Shown here: positions 10,728 to 17,560 of the stretch, piece by piece
Layout of the letters: every line of letters starts with the position of its first letter
Position numbering within the stretch: position 1 is the first letter of the stretch
Assembly: GCA_043381765.1 (NCBI GenBank)
Contig: JBHJMP010001155.1
Location: forward strand, 1-22,272
From: Collodictyon triciliatum
Lineage: Eukaryota > CRuMs
DNA: 22,272 nucleotides
Direction: 5' to 3'
Position numbers and translations under genes: made by a program
Notes under the pieces: generated by a model
Databases searched by the model: none
Seen by the model: only the letters and a program-made list of their open reading frames with translations
Told to the model about the DNA's origin: nothing

Positions 10728-13668
10728 GAGAAAATTAATTGCCTGTATTTTAGCCTCTTCTTGTAAAGCACTTGTCTTATATCCAATCAGTGGGGATAGA
10801 TTTGCAAAAAATGCAAGCTCGTGAATCAGTATTGCGGATAGTACTTCCAACTGTCGAAAATCGCCTCCACCGGTCCATGATTGTATGCAATCCTGAATAT
10901 ACATACCCAATATACGAAATGTACGAAAAATAGGATAATAACTTGGTGTGGAAAGTCCTAATCGAGCTCCCTACAAAATATGAATGATGATTAATGCCTA
11001 TTCATATAGATGCTTCACATGATTTTCTTTGATTTTAACCTCCTCCGAGAACTGTTGTCCGAGAATTTCTTTTTGAACTAAGGTAGTTATCGAAAGTGAT
11101 ATTTGGCTCTCTTTTGTGTACTGAGAGGCGAAGCGAGTTCTGGCTTCAAAGAGTCGTTTCTTAGAGAGATTCCAGTATTCTTCAGGGGGGAAAATTGTTA
11201 ATAGTCTGGTGAGTTGTCAAGGAAACCATACCAAAATAACTGCATGACAAAGATAAAAGTTAAATTGTTTAATTTTGGAAATGATGAAAAGAAAAAGCAC
11301 AGTAGGATACAGTGTTGACAGTGCTTGAGAGAAGGTATTTGATGACCTCTGCCAATCTAAAAATTGGTAAATTGTACAATACATGGTGGTAAACCTCGGA
11401 AGTATGGAGGATGAGCTTGATAAATATTCATTTACCACTGCAGGTGCTGAAGTGCTAAGTTTCTTAATATATTTTTCATATGAATCACAGGGTGTAAAAA
11501 TGAAAGAAATTAGCGAGTTTATCTCCTCATAGTCGATTTAAATAAAAACAAAAATATTTAAATGCACTATTGATTTTTTCTTTATATATCATGACTTACT
11601 GAAACAGATTTGAATATACATATGGCTAGGCGATGAAAAGAACATTCGATGCAAAGGCGAGTTAGATGAACAAGTGGTTCAACCAACTAAAGTTATCTTC
11701 CGTGAGATACCGGCTTTAAAAAAGAGTACCTCAAGCACTGTATAAGCCTACCTCCGTTTTCCAAAGGCACATATCAATATCAGCAGTATTTTCCCATATA
11801 ATCTGATTTAGGATGAATATGTAATCTAATTCTTCCAGCTTCGATGATGCTATTTGGGATATAATTTTTTGCTCACAAACAACCTTAAGCTGGCTCTACG
11901 ATGGAAATAGAAAGGATTTAGGCCAAAAAGAAAAAAAAAAGGACATAATTCAGAATGGAGATTGATGAAAAACAGGACATCAACTCAGGGAAATGTGCTA
12001 GCTCCTCATACACACATGTACATATCGATTAAATTGAAAATTGAAAAAAGCTTACGATTTGGAGTATAGAAGCAAACATTCTGCCTTTTGGATATTTGAG
12101 CACTTTGATGGCCAAACCTAATGCCTTATTTTCATCTAATACCATAAGTTTCTGGAACGAATGAAGGAAAATCTATTGATACAATTTTGTGTGGTGAGGG
12201 ATAGTGTTGCGGAATGCAAAATATTAAGAGTTTAGAACGAGTGCATTTATTCATCTAAGTTTTAGTTCAAAAGTCTAAAGTCAAATAGATGAATGAATAT
12301 ATTTTGTCTCACCCTAGTGGTTGCAAAATTAGGTATATTGGAGTCGTGTAGATAAGGAACTATATGATAAAATAAAACCATTTTAAAATATACTTATGTT
12401 AAATGTTAAGAAACTTTTAAAAGAAGGTAACTGTCATCCGAATTATTGCAACACTATCAAGATATCAAAATTTTACTTGATCAGCTATTCAAATGATCAT
12501 TTGGTAAATCAACTACTAAATAAAACGAGAATGAACCCAACGTTTGTCATAATATATTCACGTAATACATTTTACACTAACCAATTGCATCCGCTGAGCT
12601 GGATAAGATATAGCTCCACTCAGGTACAGAAAACATATTTTCGTATTCTAACATAAACTGAGCCATGCCCAATTCACAAAGATGAAGTCCTACTCGGTCG
12701 CATAAACCAATACTGAGATGAGTGTCTTCCCACTCAGATAAGCTTTTCATCAGCTCAGATTTTGCTGTCATATTTTGCTGTCCTTTGATAGACACGGTGC
12801 TAGTAGATTAATGAAATAGATGAATGAAATTAAGAAATGAGCCATTAAGAATATATTACATAAAAGTGAAACAAACCTCCATCATAATGCACAGATGGAA
12901 AGGAAGAATAATATAAAAAGACAAAAGTGAAACAAAAAAGCCTAATAAGACAAACAAGGCCCGACAAGAGAAAAAGAAATAAGGAATATGAATGGCTCAG
13001 AATTAACCTTGCGAACATAGTATTTGCACAGTTACACGTTATTTGATTGGATATTTGGTGGGACTCAAACGTCCACATGTTCTCGTATACAAAAGCCTCG
13101 AGGTTTTTTTGAGCTTTCTGTTAAATATAGTTCAAATTACATCAATATAACCCGCATGAAGAAATGTAAACTTAAAAAAAATTAAAAATAAACACGTTTT
13201 TCGATAATAATCATAGTAATCATGGGAACATGTAATGTGCTCTTATTAGTAGGTGTGTTGGCTTTGCATATCACACCCCTATGTTAGCTAAAATCAAAGC
13301 GTAATTGGATATATAAATAACTTCAAATAATATCACAAAGTTTCATATCTACGACCTTCAGCGCGGTGAAGAACACAAAAGGGAAAACGAGGCGGGTTTT
13401 CAAGAAGAAACAGCCTATTACTTACAAATATAGAATCGGTCGTTTCCTGGAGTAATCGCACTGCTTTCGTGTAGTCTGCCAAGAGGCTGTCCCACACTTT
13501 CTGGATTCCCTCCCTTTCAGATCGCTTTGCTCTTGCTGTCACCTCCATGGCTTTGTCTTGTTTTATTTTGACGTGCTCTAGATCAACAGTTTGACAGGTC
13601 ACGCAAGAGTCCTTGCTTTCGGGATGTGCTTGTGATTTGATGAAACGCCAGAGCAGAAAATCAGGAGA
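1036..13668 (-). CDS. Very large multi-exon gene, helical protein of about 2100 residues, family unknown
   Basis: I traced 46 exons on the minus strand from 13668 down to a TGA stop at 1036-1038. Each intron begins with GT (one begins with GC) and ends with AG, and the codon phase left by every exon is completed correctly by the next. The exons total 6312 nt, an exact multiple of three, giving 2103 residues plus an unplaced first exon. The product has no signal peptide or obvious catalytic motif that I can see. It is rich in Leu, Ile and Ser, with amphipathic helical stretches typical of HEAT/ARM-like or nucleoporin scaffold solenoids. The size suits proteins such as the Nup188/Nup205 class, but I see no diagnostic motif, so that is only a suggestion. 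The first listed exon is preceded by an in-frame TAG inside the intron acceptor, so the true start lies further upstream or, less likely, at the Met codon at 13548. Individual splice choices are uncertain around exons 18, 39, 40 and 42. Confidence 0.78.
2640..2778. repeat. GAGAAAAA octamer microsatellite
   Basis: Irregular GA/AG-rich units from 2640 become a regular tandem array of the 8-mer GAGAAAAA at about 2697-2776, roughly ten copies. The plus strand is pure purine; in the sense of the large minus-strand gene it is a pyrimidine tract in the intron between exons 39 and 40. Lys/Arg/Glu and Phe/Leu/Ser open frames across it are composition artefacts. Confidence 0.95.
3174..6189 (-). CDS. 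Large gene, exons 28-38
   Basis: Exons, high to low: 6189-5838, 5621-5504, 5339-5244, 5128-5015, 4929-4756, 4702-4358, 4205-4050, 3953-3875, 3808-3750, 3579-3519, 3343-3174. Two of these are the longest exons of the gene (352 and 345 nt). The 4702-4358 exon encodes a Trp-rich, acidic helical segment (ERELDIWACWWD is visible). Phases run 2, 0, 0, 0, 0, 0, 0, 1, 0, 1, 0 at the ends of the listed exons, each met by the next. The acceptors at 6189 (CAAG) and 4205 (TTAAG) lack a strong pyrimidine tract and are less certain. Confidence 0.78.
6338..10136 (-). CDS. Large gene, central part: exons 12-27
   Basis: Exons, high to low: 10136-10055, 9935-9847, 9711-9564, 9456-9288, 9159-9001, 8834-8733, 8602-8557, 8391-8210, 8009-7900, 7783-7629, 7514-7414, 7236-7150, 7073-7023, 6883-6817, 6625-6601, 6462-6338. 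All joins keep phase. Exon 6625-6601 is only 25 nt and is supported by fitting exactly between a phase-1 and a phase-2 neighbour. Exon 8602-8557 is the one copied at the left edge of the window. The central region contains a block with a conserved look encoded at 7783-7629 (short Pro-, Tyr- and Arg-rich turn), but I cannot assign a domain. Confidence 0.78.
7333..7368 (+). repeat. Dispersed intronic motif, copy 1
   Basis: CACTTTGAATCGAATAAAG followed by an A-rich stretch and TTAGAAA. The same string with small changes recurs at 8895-8930 and, inverted, at about 8473-8500. All three lie in introns of the large gene. Function unknown; it may be a small dispersed repeat. Confidence 0.6.
8473..8500 (-). 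repeat. Dispersed intronic motif, inverted copy
   Basis: Read on the minus strand, this gives CTCTGAATCGAATAAAGG, sharing 15 consecutive bases (TGAATCGAATAAAG plus context) with the copies at 7333 and 8895. It lies in the intron between exons 18 and 19 of the large gene. Confidence 0.5.
8895..8930 (+). repeat. Dispersed intronic motif, copy 2
   Basis: CACTTTGAATCGAATAAAG followed by AGAAAAAATTTAGAAA, almost the same as the copy at 7333-7368. It lies in the intron between exons 16 and 17 of the large gene. Confidence 0.6.
10279..13668 (-). CDS. Large gene, N-terminal part: exons 1-11
   Basis: Exons, high to low: 13668-13426, 13117-13008, 12799-12582, 12359-12313, 12151-12056, 11895-11752, 11686-11600, 11525-11311, 11205-11040, 10970-10743, 10516-10279. 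Donors include GTAAGT, GTTAGT, GTGAGA, GTAAGC and GTAGGC. The exon ending at 10743 uses a GC donor. Exons 5, 6, 7, 10 and the first are phase 0 at both ends. The first exon encodes a charged, Lys/Arg/Glu-rich helix followed by a hydrophobic helix. The segment translated from 11205-11040 carries PPEEYW and a following Lys/Arg-rich helix; the next two exons are rich in long hydrophobic helices. Confidence 0.8.
10631..10726. repeat. (TAA)32 microsatellite in an intron
   Basis: Thirty-two perfect tandem copies of TAA (96 bases). On the minus strand this is (TTA)n and creates a spurious poly-isoleucine open frame. It lies in intron 10 of the large gene (10517-10742), close to the unusual GC donor of that intron. 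Confidence 0.97.
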
Positions 13669-13835
13669 CTAAATAACAAACACATATGCATGAAGGCAAG
13701 AAACAAAGAGCGAAAACCCCAAAGCCGCCTGATCAAAGAAGACTCTGATGAACTCAGGCAACAACTTCCCACGTATTTCGTAAGCTACACACAACTAATA
13801 CACCCACCTTTTATTCTTATGGCCACCCAGGAAAG
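13669..13835. promoter_or_regulatory. Divergent intergenic region, shared promoter or 5' leaders
   Basis: Only 167 bases separate the first resolved exon of the large minus-strand gene (13668) from the ATG of the LEA-2-like gene (13836). The large gene's unplaced first exon must lie here or overlap the neighbouring gene's 5' end. I see no clear TATA box. A shared bidirectional promoter is inferred only from the geometry. Confidence 0.4.
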
Positions 13836-15534
13836 ATGCTAGCGCCAAGCAGACCCACCGACGAGTCATGGCCCATGGCCGACGAGACACACGCTACGTT
13901 CCGGTCGGGATATACAGAGATAAGCGATGGGGATGATATCATCAAGGACACGAACACCACGCATGCGATGCAGCCGCCGTTAATGGGACCACTCTTGAGT
14001 CCTTCCAGACTCGCTCAGCACCAACGATATCCATCCATCGAGCCTTGCACTCCAGTAAGAAGCATGGGGACTCATGAGACCGCCAAGTTTTCAGATTCTG
14101 ACGAGAGCGATACAGACCAATTGATTGAAAATGTTGCTTCGACACCATTCATCGAGGAAAGAAGGCAGTGGTATGAATGAGGCTTTTTCTTTGTCATCTT
14201 CATAACATCGGCATCGATGATAATTACAGAAATATTTCTTTCTTTCTTTCTCTCGAGTCATTGAATGCATATTTTAAAATTGAAATAAAAGCTGGAAGCA
14301 CTCGAGAAAAGGATACCAATTTTCAGTGTTGGTTTGAAGTTATTTTAAGTCGATATATATGGAATTAAACATACACCCTCGATTTGTAGGCGAACAAACA
14401 TGCTCAGAGCAGCCGTCGTAGTTGGTATCGTATGTATATTGAGCACTCTGAACTTCCTCATATGGGCTAGTTCCCAAGAAATCACCCTTGACATTGTTGG
14501 CTTTCAGGAATTCCAGCTGATAGAAAACATCCTATATTGCGACATAACTTTCGAAGTGATTAACCCAAACATCCAATCGATTAAGATAAATCCCTTCCAG
14601 CTGAACTTCCGATTGTGTAGGGAAATTTTAACTGATTGTTTTTTTTTTTAAAAAAAAATTACATATTCTGCTACAATATACTTTATTCGATTTTGATTTT
14701 TAAGAAGACGTAAGCATCTAAATGAAATATTTTTGAAAATAATGTGATATGTATGTTGTTGTTTTTTTTTTTAAAAAAAAAGTGGCAATTACCTTTCTTC
14801 GACATTGGTGGATGAATTACCAGAATTTACTTCTTTAAAGTTGATCAATTTCTTGCTCTTTAACGTGTTGTGTTCATTAACATATAGATTCAAACGAAAG
14901 TGAAGAAATATATCTGGGGCATATGGACAGCAGTGACTACGCATCCCTAGCATCAGCGACTTCAGACTACGAACTAAAAGAAGTCCCGGTGACTTTCTTC
15001 TTGGATGACAGTGCTGATGTGGAGCAAATAAAAAGGTATTTTGTTGCACTTCATTATCCTCTCTCCGACAATATCGCTGAATAATTCTGTTTTTGCTATT
15101 GAATCAAATTAATCTATCTGATAATTTTGGGTGATAAACTAAAACGTCCAAGACACGTCAAGTTTCGTGAGAAGGGAAATATAATAATAATAATAATAAT
15201 ATACTTTTCATCACCCTCTGAACACCAAGTATTCCACGTAGAATCCTACTCATGAAAGACTTTGAGCTGTGTGCCAGCGGAAGAATCTCCTACCAGATGA
15301 TGCTATCGAGAGTAACGAAAAAGATTGCCCATGTGTCGCGATATTCCCAGCAACAGAGAATCATAATAGACACAACAACAGGAGAGAAGCAGGGTGGTAC
15401 ATTAAGCCAAAAGCCCGTCTTGCCATGCATGTAAATTTATCTGTCCTTTCTCTTTCTTTTTCTTCCGCTACAGGAAAGGCCAAAGAGGAGTGCACATTTT
15501 CATAAATCCGTATAAAGTCCAGATATGGATATAG
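13836..15534 (+). CDS. Single-pass membrane protein with LEA-2-like domain
   Basis: Five exons: 13836-14170, 14390-14616, 14888-15035, 15242-15430, 15474-15534 (TAG). All phases agree and the sum is 960 nt (319 residues). The cytosolic-looking N-terminus (residues 1-110) is acidic, with a Ser/Asp/Glu cluster near 88-100. A basic ERRQWRTN stretch then leads into one hydrophobic segment at about 116-138. The rest resembles the LEA-2 fold found after a membrane anchor in plant and fungal proteins: an Asn-Pro-Asn motif near 170 and NPF near 180, and a C-terminal strand reading GVHIFINPYKVQIWI. Such domains are thought to sit at membranes and bind lipids; the role here is inferred. ATG at 13836 is the first in frame; Met14 is an alternative. 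The last intron is only 43 nt. Fungal Tag1- or Vac7-like vacuolar proteins are possible relatives but not established. Confidence 0.8.
14639..14658. repeat. T11A9 palindromic tract, first of two
   Basis: Eleven T followed directly by nine A inside intron 2 of the LEA-2-like gene. An identical T11A9 tract occurs 123 bases downstream at 14762-14781. Such tracts can fold into a hairpin in RNA and exclude nucleosomes in DNA. Confidence 0.9.
14762..14781. repeat. T11A9 palindromic tract, second of two
   Basis: Same length and composition as the tract at 14639-14658 and in the same intron (14617-14887). Flanks differ, so this is not a simple tandem duplication. Confidence 0.9.
15180..15202. repeat. 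Short (ATA)n repeat in an intron
   Basis: About seven ATA units in intron 3 (15036-15241) of the LEA-2-like gene. Confidence 0.85.
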
Positions 15535-16164
15535 TGTAGACCAAGCAAATGCAAACAGACAAATCTGATCGCGCAGCTCTCTTCTAAAAACATTGATTCT
15601 CTTACACTTTTACACACCGGCTTCCAGGCACAGGCTCGCACGGGTTACGCCGGTAGGATATAGCCTCCTTTTCTAACCCCGAATGGTCGAAATTGAAAGA
15701 GGGGAGGAAAGGCTAGGTAACTTTGGTTGAATCCAGCGTCGATTCTATGTGGGATGAAGACTGTAAGGATGCGAGGACTAGCCTGACTGGCTCTATTGCT
15801 GCGTCACACCTCGTTAAAAAGCCCGAGATGCACCAACGTCTTCCCAGCAAAACGCTATAACCGATAATCCACGGTGCAATACAAACAATCGACGCTGGCA
15901 CAGATCGCAGCCGGAGAATTCCATTGCTATCGACACCGCTAGAAAACGATCAGAAATACGCCAAATGGATCCACCAAATTTACCTAATTTTACGGCCCAC
16001 CGCCCCCAACGCCAATCCCACCAGGCTAAGCCGCACACAAAATGAAAGCAAACTCACTGATCTAGGCTACACTGTTACACTAGCATTCTAACCTCACACT
16101 TTTCTTCTCTTCTGGCACCATCTTGCCATCCCACTCAGATCCCCTTCCAAACACAAGATCAACA
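15535..16164. other. Intergenic region upstream of RPS2, possible small gene unresolved
   Basis: The region separates the LEA-2-like stop from the RPS2 start. It is closer to balanced base composition than the AT-rich introns around it. A plus-strand frame is open from about 15716 to a TAA near 15857, and the same frame is open again from there to a TAA at 16089-16091. A candidate donor (GTAAGG near 15761) and a CACAG acceptor near 15903 would join the two in phase. I recognise no family, and no start codon is certain. The last 70 bases before RPS2 are pyrimidine-rich, as is usual for ribosomal protein leaders. Confidence 0.35.
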
Positions 16165-17285
16165 ATGGCAGACGCACGTGAGTACCTGCTCTCCCACCCA
16201 GCCCCCGTCCTATTCGTTTCTGATCGACCTTGCTGCCGCCAGCATCCTAACCCACACACAAACAAACGCACACACACACACGCACACACACACACACACA
16301 CACACACTCCAACAACACTCAGACACAAACACGTAGAAGCACCATCAGCCGACGGAGCACGCGGCGGATTCGGACGCGGCTTCGGTCGCGGAGGCCGTGG
16401 AGGCCGTGAGGGAGGCCGCGGACGAGGCGGAGCGCCCAACAAGGCGCCGCGCAAGGATGGCGACTCCAAGGACTGGACCCCGCTGACCAAGCTGGGCCGC
16501 CTGGTGAAGGAGGGCAAGATCCACACGGTCGAGCAGGTCTACCTGCACTCGCTGCCGATCAAGGAGTACCAGATCATCGACTACTTCCTCAAGGGGCTGA
16601 AGGACGAGGTGATGAAGATCACGCCGGTGCAGAAGCAGACCCGCGCCGGGCAGCGCACACGCTTCAAGGCCTACGTCGTGGTGGGCGACAGCAACGGGCA
16701 CGTCGGACTGGGCGTCAAGTGCGCAAAGGAAGTCGCCACGGCCATCCGCGGGGCGCTGATCATGGCCAAGCTGTCCATCATCCCTGTGCGCCGCGGCTAC
16801 TGGGGCAACAAGGTCGACCAGCCCCACACCGTCCCCTGCAAGGTCACCGGCAAGTGCGGCTCTGTCGCCGTCCGCCTCGTCCCCGCCCCCCGCGGCACAG
16901 GCATTGTCGCCGCCCCCGTCCCCAAGAAGATCCTCCAGATGGCCGGCATCCAGGACGTCTACACCTCCTCCACCGGCAAGACAAAGACCATGGGCAACTT
17001 CGTCATGGCCACCTTCAAGGCCATCGCAAACACATACCAGCTCCTCTCCCCCGACCTCTGGCCCACCACCGTCTTTGTCAAGAACCCCTACCAGGAGTTC
17101 TCTGCCCTGCTCGCGTGAGTGCTTCATGCCCCTGCTTCTACTCCTCCATACATGCTTAATGTACATATCACGATGAAGATTGACTAACTGAAACCCCTCT
17201 ATGTCCTGCTGATGTATGAATCGGCCATCCCTGTCTGCCGCGCTCGTCCCTTCCCGTTCCTAGTGAGAAGAAGGAAGTCGCATAA
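16165..17285 (+). CDS. RPS2: 40S ribosomal protein S2 (uS5)
   Basis: Component of the small ribosomal subunit, near the mRNA entry site; uS5 family. Three exons: 16165-16177 (13 nt, coding MADA), 16337-17114, 17264-17285 (coding the last residues, EKKEVA, then TAA). Phases agree; 813 nt, 270 residues. An Arg/Gly-rich N-terminal tail (about residues 12-36) is the kind methylated by PRMT3 in other eukaryotes. The S5 N-terminal RNA-binding domain follows ([35 protein letters not shown]), then the S5 C-terminal domain ([39 protein letters not shown]). The last exon is real in my view because CTCGC/GTGAGT is an ideal donor, a GACTAAC branch-like site lies inside, and CCTAG precedes an in-phase tail. 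Without splicing the frame would stop at TGA 17116-17118. Codon use is strongly GC-ending, unlike the neighbours. Confidence 0.97.
16268..16307. repeat. (CA)n microsatellite in RPS2 intron 1
   Basis: Nearly pure CA dinucleotides, once interrupted by CG, within intron 1 (16178-16336), shortly before its GTAG acceptor. Confidence 0.93.
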
Positions 17286-17560
17286 ATTCTGTGCTGTCCA
17301 ACCGCACCCATTTGACACAATCGCTGTCTGTCACGTCCTGTGCTTGCTTGTTCATACCAAAAGGGGGATTCTACATCGAAGGCATTCATATTCCCATGCA
17401 GGAGTGAATCCGAGTCATTTGCGCTTGAGAGGCGATCGGAAACAGATCTCTGCCCTCCCTCAGCATTTCCCTTCTCCCTCTCTTCTGCTGCCCTGCGTCT
17501 GATCGACCAGCTCTCTGTACAAGAATGATGCCGATGTTGCCGTGATAGGTGCGCAGCGGG
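17286..17560. other. Intergenic: RPS2 3' region and leader of the membrane-protein gene
   Basis: 275 bases between the RPS2 stop and the next ATG. Several overlapping open frames on both strands are short and look like nothing known. An in-frame TAG at 17546-17548 lies just upstream of the next gene's ATG and fixes its start. I see no clear promoter element. Confidence 0.5.

Noticed and set aside
10548-10910. Minus-strand frame with a run of over 30 isoleucines
   Set aside because: The poly-Ile part is the (TTA)n microsatellite; the adjacent real exon (10743-10970) joins the next exon in phase if the repeat is intronic.
12396-12656. Plus-strand 86-codon frame
   Set aside because: It runs across an intron and part of an exon of the minus-strand gene and shows no recognisable features.
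16345-17166. Long minus-strand frame opposite RPS2 (273 codons)
   Set aside because: It is an antisense shadow caused by the strong GC-ending codon use of RPS2; its Gly/Asp/Val/Leu composition is typical of such shadows.
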